Below are positions 50,901-62,475 of a stretch of DNA of 64,000 nt, one piece after another. The notes under the pieces were generated by a model. It was not told the origin of the DNA. It saw only the letters and a list, made by a program, of their open reading frames with translations, and ran no database searches. Where the stretch lies: positions 62,001 to 126,000 of the forward strand of contig NW_024104445.1 of NCBI RefSeq assembly GCF_003945595.2. Direction: 5' to 3'. The number at the start of each line of letters is the position of its first letter. The stretch's first letter is position 1. Both the position numbers and the translations under genes were made by a program. Source of the stretch: Pipra filicauda (Eukaryota > Chordata > Aves > Passeriformes > Pipridae).

Positions 50901-53900
50901 CCCAGGATTCTTATTTTCCTTCTCTACGTGATGATCCTTCACGAGCTGGTGAGTGGCTGGATGGAGTACCAGAAGCAGATGGCCAAGCCAAAGAAGCAGG
51001 CGGGTCCAGTTTGGTCCTCGAGGTGAGTTGATGCCTATTCTGGTCCCAAAGGTGCACAGCCCAGGGGTGTTTTGGGGGGAAACGTTGTGTGTGTGTGTGT
51101 GTCAGTCCTTATAGATGTGTGTGTGTGTCTGTCTCCTCTGCTGGGTGAGGATTAAGGTCTGTTAATCCTTCGAGCCTGCATTGTCTGAGCATCCCATGCA
51201 TTTGACACACTTGCAGATAAACATGCCTGTAACTGGGGTTTTTTTCCTGTGGAAATGGGCTGTAACTCAGCACATTTGCTGTGACTCAGGTTCCCAAACA
51301 CCTCACCTGGAAGAGAAAAATGTGGGCAGCAGAGGAGCTTACACTTCATGCATGATATTCATCAATGAGGCACAAACCTCCAGAGACTCCTGCAATCAGA
51401 GTATTTCATGTTAAATCACTACTGTGCATGTCACTATCTCTCCGTCTCCTCCCACTCTCTGGGCTGTGCCCACTACACCAATCCCTTGTTTTCTGCCCGA
51501 CAACAAAAAAGAGCTGGAGAAATAAGGACATAAACAAAAAATGCTGCATGTCCTTAAAATTCAGCTCTGCTTCTGTTCACATCCCGCTCACATTTAACGG
51601 GGCAGGGGTTGGCTCAGCAGTGTTGGGGTCCTGTAATGAAAGATATCCTGACAGCTTCCATCAGCTGTGTGATTACAGACTTGCACCCCAGGACCCAAAA
51701 TTCACCTCCTGCCAGATTTCAGGCCATGGCACACCGACACCTCGTAGCCTGGGACCTGAAAAGACGCCAGTGACCCAGTTTGCTCCAGGTCTGATGGCTG
51801 CAGCTCGAGTGAGCTCACAGCTCACTCCTCATCCTAATCCTCTGACAGACTTCATTCCCAGCAGCAATTCCTGTGCCTGGTGCTGCACAAACACCCCCCA
51901 AAGGTGTCTCCATAGACAAGACCCCCCAGGGAAAGCAGCGGAGTGAGGAAGCTCCCGGGGCTGATGGAAATCAGTAGCCAGCAGCTCCCAGCCTCTTCAT
52001 CTGCAGTTCAGGGATACGTTCCCTGGCTGGGTTTCCAGACCAGCAAAGCTGAGCTGCACCTTGTACAAGTGAAATGATTAGCACTGGGAACACTGCCATG
52101 GGTGGAGACAGTGCAGAAATAGCTTGAAAGAGAAGGGGCTGGCTGGCTTCTGATTGAGGTCAGAGGCAGATTTCATCACTGTCTTCAAGGCAGAGTGTGC
52201 AGGGAGGACTTGGGACACAACTTGCACTGAGCTCTGGGGCACCCTGATGCAAAAGAGAAAACCTAATGGACTTATTTGATTTACTAGAAGCCACCAAAAA
52301 AACTTGCATCAAGCAGCCAGGAAAATGTGATAGGACTGGGTTTTTTTTTTTATAGGGAACCTAAGGGAATTAGACATCCCACCAAACCCAAAAATCTCTA
52401 GGGGCTGCCACCTCACCCAGCCTCATTTGGGAAGGTGGGACCAAGCCAGATGAGTTGTGCAGAGACCCAGACCCTGGAGGCATCCCAGCCCTCTCCATCT
52501 GAGCTGTCCCTGCTCCTGCTGCTCCTCTGGCTGACCTCAGCCAGCCTGGGAAAGCAGAGCCACCAGGTCTGTCCATGTCACATGAATCCTTCACATGTTG
52601 CTCCATAAACAGGTGAAGCTCTGTGACCCAGAGAACTGGAAAATTACAGGATGAACTGGGATCCTTTCAGTGGAATTAAGATTGTCCTGTGTGGACACCC
52701 TGGTTCTGGTGTAGCCTGGGCTCACACCCCCCCACTGAGTTAATAATGCTGAGGTTTCTTGATTGCTGAGCCCACAAGGCCAGGTTTCCAGTGCTTGGAG
52801 AGCACAGCTGGAGCCAGATGTTCACCCTTCAGTATAGTCTTGGGCTTGGAAAGTGCTCAGAAATGGTTGCCACATCTGTAGCCTGGCTGTCCATAGAGTC
52901 CAAGCCTTGGCTCAGCAGTGGGATAAAGGTTCCTGATGCCTCACATCAGGTCAGGAGCAGCACAGCACAAACCCAGCACCTGCACCAGGGTGACAGCAGG
53001 GAGCCCATCCTGGCTCAGCTCAGCCCTGCTGGCAGTGGCTGTGGGTGCCACCTCCAGCCAGGAGGGCACTGGTGTGATCTGTGACCTGAGGGGTATTTTA
53101 GGAAGGATTTACAGGCATTGCCAAGGCAGCCACTCAAAACCTTCCTGTAAGAGCTTAACCCTGAGGCAGCAGCAAGGCAGAGCTCCTTGGATGAGATGGA
53201 AGTGAGGGCACAGCTTCCCAGCACAGCCTGGAGCTGGGCCAGTGCTGTAGAGGTGAAGCTCCATCTCCTGCCACAGGGCCTGAGCTGCCACCTCTCCGGC
53301 CTGTTAGGAGTAATTAACGTGAAAACCAATTAGGAAATTAAGTTATAAAGCAGCAGGCTAATTAGGACATGAGAGTCCTCTCTCTTGGCTGCAGCCTCAG
53401 CCCAGGCAGATCCTTTTGTGGCTGTTGGATAGTAACAGGCTCTCTTGTGAGGCAGCTTTTTCTCACATTCACAGCTTTTCCACAGCTCCCTCTTCCCCCG
53501 CTCCTGGAGTGGCTGGCGGCTCCCCCGCCCCTGCCTCCATTCATCAGCCTCCTCTGGCATCCCAAGGCACTGCTGCTCCCTGCTCTCCCTTCCTCCAGTG
53601 CTTAGATCACAGAATCACAGACTGGTTTGGGTTGGAAGGGACCTTAAAGCTCATCCAGTGCCACCCCCTGCCATGGGCAGGGACACCTTCCACTAGCCCA
53701 GGTTGCTCCAAGCCCTGTCCAACCTGGCCTTGGACACTTCCAGGGATGGGGCAGCCACAGCTTCTCTGGGCAACCTGTGCCAGGGCCTCCCCACCCTCAC
53801 AGGGAAGAATTTCTACCCAATATCTGATCTAACCCTGCCCTCTGGCAGTGGGAAGCCATTCCCTCTTGTCCTGTCACTCCACTGCCTTATCCCAAGGGCC

Positions 53901-55117
53901 TCTCAGGTCTCCCTGGAGCTTTCTCCTCTCCAGGCTGAACACCTCCAGCTCTCCTAGAGCAGAGGGGCTCCAGCCCTCAGAGTACCCTCTGGCCTCCTCT
54001 GGACAATGTTTATTGACAAAGTCACTGGGAATCACAGGAGGAAGGTCTCTGAGCAGGATCTGGAAAGAGGAGAGATCTCCAATCACCAAACCCAGAGATC
54101 ACCAAGGCACAGCCCTTTCTGCAGGGATGGGGACAGGACTCCATACAAATGTCACTCCGAGTTCCTCCAGAACTGTTGTGCCCCACCTCACCCCCAGCAC
54201 TGGCAGCACAACCTGCACGTTTGCTGTGCCAGTGTGCAGTCTTTGCAAATCTAGATATGAAAATGGGGAGTGAAGGTGTCAGCCAGGAGGGCTGAAGGAA
54301 AGAAGAGCTTGGGACACAGGGCCTGGAGAGAGGAAAAATGCCCAGGACAAGTGGGCTGGAGTGTTCAGTCACCCCAGAAGAGCCCTGGGTGAACACAGCC
54401 CTGCTGGTCCTGCAGCCCAGCCAGCTCCATGAGACTGTCCTGGGCATCTCTGCACGGCTGTGGTTGGTTCATGGCGTGGTTGGTTCGTGGAGTGGTTGGT
54501 TCACATCCAGGATAACCCCCCTGAGAGAACATGGACTGAAACAAGGGTGGTAAAATCCCAAAGAAAAACCAGGACTGCACATTGTTTGCTTTAGGGGGTT
54601 TAAGGAAAACTTCTCAAAGGTATCTGAAGTTTTGGAGGGGTTTGTTTTCAGTGACCCACCTGGAGAGAGGGGACAGACCATGGGGCTCTCATGGGCTGTC
54701 TGGGGGGTTCTGAGCTCACATCTGTGCACTTGAAGTTCAGCAGCTCTTCCCAAGACCTCCAGTAGCTGGGACAGGGAAGGTTCCTGCCACCACTTCAGGT
54801 GCACAGGGGAGGCTCAGCCCTGGGGCTGCAGCTCAGGCACCTTGAGCATCAGGATCTGCAGCAGGATCCAGCACTGGCCCTTCTCTTAGCTCCAGTGGTA
54901 GTGAACCAAAATTCCCTGTCCTTTCAGGAGCCTCCCCTGGACGCAGCAGCTCTGCCCCAGCTCTGTCCCACCCCAGTAACGATGTCTCACTTTGTTCCCC
55001 CACAGCAATGCCACCAGATCCAGCCCCTCCAGCTTCTCCAGGCCCCTGGTCCACTCTGTGCGCAGGGAGAGGTACAGGGACTGGAGGAAACCGGGAAGGA
55101 TCATCCGGAAGGCGTGA
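50853..55117 (+). CDS. Putative small secreted or signal-anchored basic protein, two exons, unrecognised
   Basis: Exon 1 is 50853-51022 (donor gtgagt) and exon 2 is 55006-55117 (acceptor tttgttcccccacag, stop TGA). They join in phase to give 93 aa, or 79 aa if the ATG at 50895 is used. Residues 16-35 (DPRILIFLLYVMILHELVSG) form a hydrophobic segment that could be a signal peptide or anchor; the second ATG places it at the N-terminus. After it come a lysine-rich stretch, an N-glycosylation sequon (Asn58-Ala-Thr) and a strongly basic tail containing VRRERYRDWRKPGRIIRKA. There is no cysteine. Both exons have strongly G/C third positions, typical of coding sequence here, and exon 1 sits in a CpG island. 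I do not recognise the family. A second perfect donor (gtgagt at 50949) lies inside exon 1 and would give a different frame in exon 2. An AATAAA follows at 55839. Confidence 0.5.
51081..51128. repeat. Interrupted (GT)n microsatellite
   Basis: Two runs of gtgtgtgtgt separated by cagtccttatagat, just downstream of the exon 1 donor. Confidence 0.9.
53605..54003 (-). mobile_element. CR1 LINE fragment (about 400 bp)
   Basis: gatcacagaatcacagactg, ccatgggcagggacacc, ctacccaatatctgatctaa and ctctccaggctgaacacctc, ending near ggcctcctctggacaatgt. Confidence 0.93.
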
Positions 55118-58100
55118 GGAGGGATCTGTTGGGAGCGTGGGGAGAGATGGCTGAGCCGGAGGAGCCACCCCTCAGGGTCTGCACCACCTCACCAGCCCAC
55201 ACAGGAGCATCCCCCAGGCACTGCAACCTGCAGCTTTCCTCACTGAGAACACACCACTGAGGAGGAATGAGCCCCTTCCTCCTGGGAATTCGTCCCTGCA
55301 GGGTGAGGAGCTGCACTGGAGACACCTCAGCCAGCAGCAGGATCACCCCAAGTGGCACCTTTGCCACCCAGCACAGTGAAGTGACTTCTCTGCTTCCCAA
55401 AGGGTTGAGTGGGTGGAGAGCAGATTTCCTGGGGGGGGAAGAGTGAAATTTGCTCCTGCAGGGGCAGCTCTGGGAAGCCTCCAAATGGTTTCAGGCTCCT
55501 CTTCTCCTGCTCCAGGACTGCGTGGCCAGTAAGCCTCAGCTCCCAAACTGACTGGAAAATCTCTGGTGTCCAGTCTGTCACCGCTCCCAGGAGAACTCAC
55601 CTCTACTGGGACACACAGAGCTCATGGCACTTTGGGAATGCTGGCTCCCCATTAAGTCTCATGCACTGAGAATCCCTAAATTTTTTTCTGCTTTCCTTCA
55701 CGCTTGTTAAATGAGTTACTCTGGGCTGGAAGGGGGAAAACGCCCTGAACCAGTGACTCAGAGTTATGCCACCAAATGCAATTTACTGCAATGACCTTGT
55801 AATTAGCTTTCCTTGGAGCATTCCCAGCAGTTGAGCCGAATAAATGTAAGAGCCACTTTCTAATGAGCAGATAGATGGGGAAGGAATACAATATTGCTCT
55901 TTTTGAGCCTGCAGTTTGGGCATAAAATTCAATTTTAGAGGCAAAATTCTGCTGTTGCATCCTGCACCTCACATAGGCAGGATGGGAATCTTGGAGCACT
56001 GGAGGGATTCTGACTCTGGGCTCTCACAGCAGCTGTCCATGGCAAAACTGCTCCTTATTTGCTGAACATAATGTTTGGCTCAAACACAGCCTGTTTTTCT
56101 CGTTGCCAACCATTTATAAACCTGACTCAGGCTCACAGACACATTATCCAGGAGCAGACAGGGAAGGGAGTCGGGATAGATTATGCATTCATTACCCAGA
56201 AGTAGCCACCAGATACATTTGCACATTTGTCTGCTGCTCAGTTGTTTGCAAATTGTTCCTGTTGGTTGACACTGTGTTTGTTCAGTCACCCAGGGCTGGA
56301 GTCACCTGAGCTCAGCACCCAGACCCAGGTGCTGCAAAGAGGGGAATGGGAGGGGGTGTGAAGTGACTCCTATGAAGTTAAACCTCACAAGGAAGCTGCC
56401 TGAACTGTGCTCTTGAAGTTCCCAATCCTCTATCCCAAGTAGGATAAGTAACTCAGATGTAAACCTCTACTTTCACATGGGGGAGATGAAGTTTCTGCCT
56501 TGAAGTTGATGCCTCGTGTTCAGATGTGTTTGAAAAAGGAGCAAGAAGTGGCAGTTAATGTTTTCTGCACATTTCAAAGCATAACCCCCCCGCGAAGTTG
56601 TGCCTCAGCCCTGTGACACTGTGACACTGTGGCTGTCCCTGAGGCCTCCACGGCCTGTCCTGATCCCTGCAGGTACAGCCAGAGGTGACAGCAACAGAGG
56701 GAGAAGGTGGCAGGAGGAAGAACATTCAGAAAGTGTTTCTGGGGGCTGGGGGACTTTGCTGCCCTGGAGTTGAGTGTGAGGGCGGACGCGTAGCTGGATA
56801 TTCTCCCTGCTCTTCTGCCAGAGCCTGTGTGAGTTTGCTGGGAGCACTTCCTGTGGAAAAAGGGTTTAAATGAATTACTCCAGTGGGACAGGATGGGACT
56901 GGCCTCACTGACACGCTGGGCTCCTCTGTCCTCAGTGGGGCAGACAGACCTGAGCAGGGACAGATGGACCTGACTGGGCAGGAAGGGTGAAGGGCCTGGA
57001 CTGCTGTGCTCTGCTGATCACATGCTGGGTTTATCCCTGTAAATATCATCATGTTTCCTTCCAATAAACTCTTTTCCACACGTGGTGTTCAGGTTGTCTC
57101 TGTCCTCATTCAGCCCTTGCATCTCTGCTGGTTTTGCTTTTCCCGTTCTGGAGCCAGCGAAGGCGCCGGCTGGGAGCTGCTGCTGTGAGGGCTGATCCAG
57201 CACGGCTGGAAGCATCTTCCACGCTGAATTTATGGCACAAATGTTTGTTCTCTCACCCCTTATGCAGAGGAACCCTTGATTGCAAACCAGTCTTATTTTC
57301 AGGTGGCTGTGGGTTTGCTCTGGTTTTTTTGCAAATGTTCAGGGTGCTCTGAGCTCTGTCAGAGAAGGTCCTGCCCAAGGAAAACACCTCTGAATGGGAG
57401 CTGGTGGTGGCAGAGGGCTTGGGATCCACCAGGCTTCAGTGGTGTGGACCCCCAGAGTCCAGACCCTGCAGAGGCTCACCTTCACTGTGGTATGTGCACA
57501 ATGGTCTGGGCTGACTGAGGGCCCAGGGTGAGGAGGGCACAGCCAAGGGTGGCCCATGTGCTGAGGTAACTCCAGCCCCTGGGGGTTTGGGTCTCATTCC
57601 GTGCACTTTCACCCCTCAGCACCCTTTGTCACACATTTATTCCCCTTGCAGGGGAGGTGGGTGACTTCCTCCCCAGGAAGGGCTGTGCTGTGACATCATG
57701 ATACACAAGGAATGGCTCCAGACAGGAATTCCCAAGAAGACACCCCACATGTGCTGTAACCACACAGAACCAGCACAGCCGCTGCACTGAGCTGGGCTAT
57801 TTATTACAGAAGAAGACAAACGCCCCCAAAAGCCTAAAAAAGGACATGAAGCAGCACTTTCTGGGCGCCCTGTGCAGCCCCTTGCCCCAGTGCAGCTTCC
57901 CCTAAGGCCCCCCATGGCAGGGAGTCACCTCGTGTGGCTTCAGGTGCTGCCATCCCAGGGCAGGAGGCTGTGGGATGTTGGCTCTGCTCAAAATAGTCTC
58001 TGTGGGCTGCACGCAGACTAAACCACACTTTGCTTAGAAACTTCCTTTTTAGCTTGAAATTCAGTTTGCAGCCCTTCCCCAGAGAGCCAGGGAAAGCCCC

Positions 58101-58388
58101 TGTCACCCCGGAGCTGGCTGCCCACAGGAGCACCCAGGGGGGCTTGGAAGCATCAAGTTTTGACCATCCATGGATTAACTTTCCTTCAGGGACTGTTTCC
58201 ATCAGGTCCCAAGGAGTTCATTGGGATGGAGCATTGGGATTTCACCCTCTGGGCTTTTAATCTCAGCTATGGATGTGTCCTGCCTTACAAAGCAAAGGTG
58301 GTGGCAGTTTCAAGGTTGGGCTTGGACCAGAACACTTCTGCACCCACACACCAGAGATCATCTGAACATCTCAGTGAAACCCTTTGGG
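55118..58388. other. No recognised gene
   Basis: It contains the likely 3' UTR of the small-protein gene up to the AATAAA at 55839-55844, then ordinary unique sequence. Another AATAAA at about 57062 has no gene assigned. No CR1 or tandem array is seen. Confidence 0.5.
55839..55844 (+). terminator. Possible polyadenylation signal for the small-protein gene
   Basis: AATAAA about 720 bp after the putative stop codon. It is the first AATAAA I noticed downstream. Usage is inferred. Confidence 0.35.
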
Positions 58389-58580
58389 GGTTTCCTTTTG
58401 CCTGGAAAAGAAGCAGGAAGGCAGTTTCAAAAATTCCCATTTTCTGACCTGCAGAATGATGCTAGTTTGGACTGTTTGCTGTGACTTGGGGACACATCTC
58501 CCCATCCACAGCTTCTGATCCCACCAATCTGCAGCTTTTACTGAGCCTAAAGAGTAAACAGCACCCAAACCTGCTGGATT
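58389..58580 (+). repeat. 192-bp direct repeat, copy A
   Basis: Begins ggtttccttttgcctgg and ends aaacctgctggatt. It is nearly identical over its whole length to the copy at 59851-60043, with a handful of substitutions and one single-base indel. Not similar to CR1. Confidence 0.95.
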
Positions 58581-59407
58581 GAAATGCTGCAGCTGAGATC
58601 TCAGGCTGGGGGGAGTACAATGGGGGGGTTGGTGTCAAACTCTGCCTGTGATGTTACAGCTACACAAGATTAGTGTCTGCAGTACCTGGAAACCCCCCCT
58701 GACTGCCCAGCTTACCCCACCTGGCTCTGCCACAGTGGTCACCCCCCTGCTGGTGTTCCAGTGGTTTGGGAAGTGATGTCACCCCAGCCCTGCTGAGCTC
58801 TGCACCCCTCGATGCTTCCTGCTGGGGCTGGACCCTGCTCACTGTGCTGGGTGGGGTCACACAACCACTTCCCCTGCACCCTTGCAGGGTCTGTGCTCCA
58901 CTCCCCAGCACCTCCTGACCTTCCCCTGGGGAGAGCAACCCCGGAATCTCCTGCTTTTGGAGGATTTTGAGCAAAAAGTCCAGCTGTTCTCATGAATCGG
59001 CTTCTGCTTTTGCTGCCTGCAGTTCTCTGAGCTGCTGGAGTTTCACTGCCGAGCTCTCCTTTCCACCATCCAGCCAGGGGGTCACCGGAGGCTCCTCCTG
59101 CCCATCAGCTCTTCCCTGGGGAGTCTGAAGGAGCTCCAGTGCTTCTGCTGCTCTGCCACCGGCCTGGCCCTCCGGGAGGACGGGGTCAGTCTCCCCCGGG
59201 GCTGCGTGTGAGGCTTTATTCGTGTTATGTTGTAACAGGAACCAGCTTCTAAAGGTGAAGCTCTCCATGGGCGTGACCCCACCAAACGCTGTTGGGGTTT
59301 GTAAGGGCTGAGACAGGTGAGGGGGTTTTATACACGAAGGGCTCGGAGCTGCAGGGCTGGATGTGGGTCCTGATTCCTCCCTTTCACATCCAGATTAGCT
59401 CTAATTA
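58581..59407. other. Sequence between repeat copy A and the CR1, no gene recognised
   Basis: Unique, moderately GC-rich sequence with open frames up to about 100 codons that resemble no family I know. Confidence 0.45.
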
Positions 59408-59561
59408 TGGAATCACAGCATCACAGGCTGGGCTGGGTTGGAAGGGACCTTAAACCCCGTCTTGTTCCAAGTCCCTGCCATGGGCAGGGACACCTTCCAC
59501 TAGCCCAGGTTGCTCCAAGCCCCGTCCAACCTGGCCTTGGACACTTCCAGGGATGGGGCAT
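59408..59561 (-). mobile_element. CR1 LINE 3' end, truncated
   Basis: ggaatcacagcatcacaggc, gggctgggttggaagggacc and ccatgggcagggacacc. It breaks off after cagggatggggca, earlier than the other copies. Confidence 0.92.
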
Positions 59562-59850
59562 TTCTCCTGCTGTTCTCCAGGCAAGTTTGTGGCTAATGGT
59601 TTGTGTGATTTGCCTTCAAGTTACATGAAAATTAACTTTCTTTCCCCCCTTGTTTTGCCTTGTTAAGTTAAAGCACATTTCAAATTTTGGAATAATTCTT
59701 AGGTGTTTTCTTCTTACCTCTCAAAATTCCTCCTCTCACTCACAGTACAGATCCTCGGTCTCTTTCATTACGAAATTATTACATCTATTAAAACTCGTTT
59801 CCTACAGAGTGGGCATTGAATCCAGACTATGGCTACTGGGGAGGAAGGAA

Positions 59851-60043
59851 GGTTTCCTTTTGCCTGGGAAAGAAGCAGGAAGACAGTTTCAAAAATTCCC
59901 ATTTTCTGACCCTGCAGAATGATGCTTGTTTGGACTGTTTGCTGTGACTTGGGGACACACCTCCCCATCCACAGCTTCTGATCCCACCAATCTGCAGCTT
60001 TTACTGAGCCTAAAGAGTAAACAGCACCCAAACCTGCTGGATT
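59851..60043 (+). repeat. 192-bp direct repeat, copy B
   Basis: Second copy of the 58389-58580 segment, same orientation, about 1.46 kb away. It differs by, for example, ctgaccctgcag for ctgacctgcag and gcttgtttgg for gctagtttgg. Confidence 0.95.
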
Positions 60044-61240
60044 TCAATGAAACCCATGACCTTGTATATTCTTGTCACCCTGAGCTGGTTGTTGCCACCA
60101 CAGTGGGTCTGTTTTGGGCAGAAAAGAAAGGATCCCCTTGTTGCCAGCGTGGCTGCTCTCTGGAATGGGGTGGGATTTCTGCAGCTCTGTGGGTGATGGT
60201 GCCATAAGGCAGCAACAAAACATTATCAAAAAGGCTTTAATTCAGAAAGGTTCACTTTTTAGGAAAAATAGGGAAAGACAGAGGAAAGCAAACATGTAAT
60301 GTCTGCCTTAGCCCCCTCTGTGTTAGAAGCCACTGTCCTTTGCTGATGTTTTAGCAAATAATAATCAGCCTTCCCTGACCCCCTGGCTTTGACTCCCAGA
60401 TTTACCAAAATGGGGGTTAAAGGCTGGATTAAGGAATTGACACCCTGTTTCAGCCAGGCTTGGGCAAGCCCTGGTGAGGACAAACTGGTTCTCAACACCT
60501 CCTGAGCTGTTCAAGCCCCGTTCCTTCCTCAGCCCCCCTGGAGCACACAGGAAGGGGCAGTTTCAGTGCTGGCTGAAGATGCCTCTGTTTAAAAACACAT
60601 CAGCTGTGACAATGCCTTCAGGCCTGTTTCCTCCCTGGGACCTGTCCCTCATCCCTTGGGATGTGGTGCAGAGCTGTGGCTGCAGCAGGACAGGCTGAGA
60701 GCATCATTCCATGGAGCTGGTACCCCAAAGTGCCCTGAGCATTTTGGGGAGGTGCTGGGGTGGGACGTGGTCATACCCCAAAGGCAGAGTGAGCAGTGAC
60801 TGGCACAGGGGCCAGAGTGTAAATCCAAGTGCCTGAATGTAATCCCAGGGATCTGATTTCAGGATCATCCCCAGGTGGATGTGAGGCTGCCAAAAGGCCA
60901 GGGAGATGTTTTACTGCTGGAAAGTCTGGCAGCAGGAGAAGGGAGCAGGTCAGTCAGGCACTGGCTGAGTGTGCTGTAACCATAAGCTGGAATCATGGAG
61001 TGTGGGGAATGCTGGGGTCTCACCAGGCATTTGAAATGCAGAGACTTTTGGAGCCAAGCAGCAACAGCACCATCTGTGTCATCTTCCTCCATCAGCAGTT
61101 AGTGGTGGGGAACATTTAAGCTGCTCCCACTGTTCCTGTGTAGCCCTTTCTCCTCCCTTTGTGGCACAGTTGGAGGATGTCAAGCTGAGTGTGACAGGTT
61201 GGAATCTGATTCTCACGAGGTTGTATATTTGTGTGTGAGA
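60044..61240. other. No recognised gene
   Basis: Ordinary unique sequence before the local repeat at 61241. No splice-flanked open frame with family resemblance was seen. Confidence 0.45.
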
Positions 61241-61400
61241 AGCAAGACTTTGGCTCCTTGAACCTGTGGAGGCCAGGATCAGTGATCATTGGAAAACCAA
61301 AGCAAGACTTTGGGCCTTTGAAGGTGCCAGGATAATATGTGGAGGCCAGGATGAATCGTGATCGACTTTTGGCCACAGATCTTCAGGATCAGGGATCGTT
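61241..61400. repeat. Imperfect local repeats upstream of the GPCR pseudogene
   Basis: gcaagactttggctccttga recurs as gcaagactttgggcctttga; ggatcagtgatcattggaaa recurs as ggatcagggatcgttggaaa; gtggaggccaggat occurs twice. These look like serial partial duplications of a unit of roughly 60 bp. Confidence 0.75.
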
Positions 61401-61589
61401 GGAAAACCTCCCTCTGCTGCTTCAGCCCCTGTTGCCTCTGACCCAGCTCAGCCTAAAGGTGATGAGCTCGGGGGCTTCTCTCTTCCACCCCACCCCTTGC
61501 AGGTCAGCACAGAGGGTTCTCCTGAGTCCTCTCTCACCTTCATGAACCCCAGTGTGGACTGAGTGTCCAGGGGCTGCACCCACTGTCCC

Positions 61590-62475
61590 TGCCCTGGGCA
61601 CCCTTCTCCTGCTGAGCGGCTTCTGGATCAAACAGTGGGATTCAGGCACGATCCTGCAGTTCAGCCTGGTCCTGGGAGGTGTCCTGATCATCCCCATTGC
61701 TCCACTCAGGCTTTCCTACCTCAGCCTTGGCAACCAGTGGCCATTTGGGAAGTTCCTCTGCCAGTTCAAGTTTTCCTGCACTGCAGCATCTATTTCCTGA
61801 TGTTCATCTGCATCCACCAGTACTTTGGTGTTGTATGGTACAAGAGCAAGTCCCTCTGCAAGAAATCTGGAGAACCTGTGCTTGTTCATCTGGCTCATCC
61901 TCTTTGTCCCAGGGTTGCCTTTCTTCTTCCTCCTCAAGACTTCAGTCCCAGGCTCAACAAAATGCCTGGATATTCATGTATTTTCTTCTTCCACACCATA
62001 GTTCTTGTTTTGCTCTCTTTCCTCCTGTCCTTTGCCATTTCCCTGATTTGTGGAGCTCTGTTGGGAGCTGCCACTGCTGCAGCAGCAGGGAAAGCTCCAG
62101 AGGCAGCAGAGGAAGAGCAGGTCTCTGCAGATGATTGCAGGTTTCTGCAGATGATTGCAGTGTCTCTGGTGGGTTTTGCCACCTGCTTTGGCTCCCTGCA
62201 CATCTGCAGGACCACTGGCATCCTTGTGAAGTCCTGTGGCATGTCTTGGCACCTCTTGCACAGAGGAGCAGTTGCCTCCAACATCAGCTCATGGCAAACA
62301 CCTGCCTGGATCCCCTGATTTATGTGTTTGCCAATGTTTGCCAATGCCAAGGGAACCTTTCTGACTCATTTTGCAAATGCTGGGCACCAAGTGAGTGTGA
62401 AAGGTCCAGGAACCACCCAGGACACTCCTGGAAGATCCCACGGGGTGGCTGCTGGAGATCCAGACCCTGAACTTC
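61590..62475 (+). pseudogene. P2Y-like class A GPCR pseudogene (frameshifted)
   Basis: Receptor landmarks appear in order but in different frames. A TM2-like block is followed by LGNQWPFGKFLCQ (frame 1). Then come SIYFLMFICIHQYFGVV, the TM3 end with Gln in place of the DRY-type Arg (frame 3), and a TM4 block containing FIWLILFVPGLPFF (frame 1). TM5/TM6-like segments and LHICRTTGILVKSC are in frame 3, and the TM7 motif ANTCLDPLIYVFA is in frame 2. WPFG, HICRT and NTCLDPLIY resemble P2Y nucleotide receptors (P2Y2/P2Y4 group as I recall them). At least four frameshifts rule out a functional receptor. No TM1 is clear. It is uninterrupted by introns, as expected for this intronless-CDS family, so a decayed gene copy or a retrocopy are both possible. 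Confidence 0.75.

Larger units (their letters stand above)
51023..55005. other. Intron of the putative small-protein gene
   Basis: About 4 kb holding a GT microsatellite (51081-51128) and a CR1 at 53605-54003. No further exon was recognised; a missed middle exon is possible. Confidence 0.4.

Noticed and set aside
58371..60031. Two - strand frames sharing about 40 residues
   Set aside because: They are the 192-bp direct duplication read in the same frame; the shared peptide follows from shared DNA and resembles no known protein.
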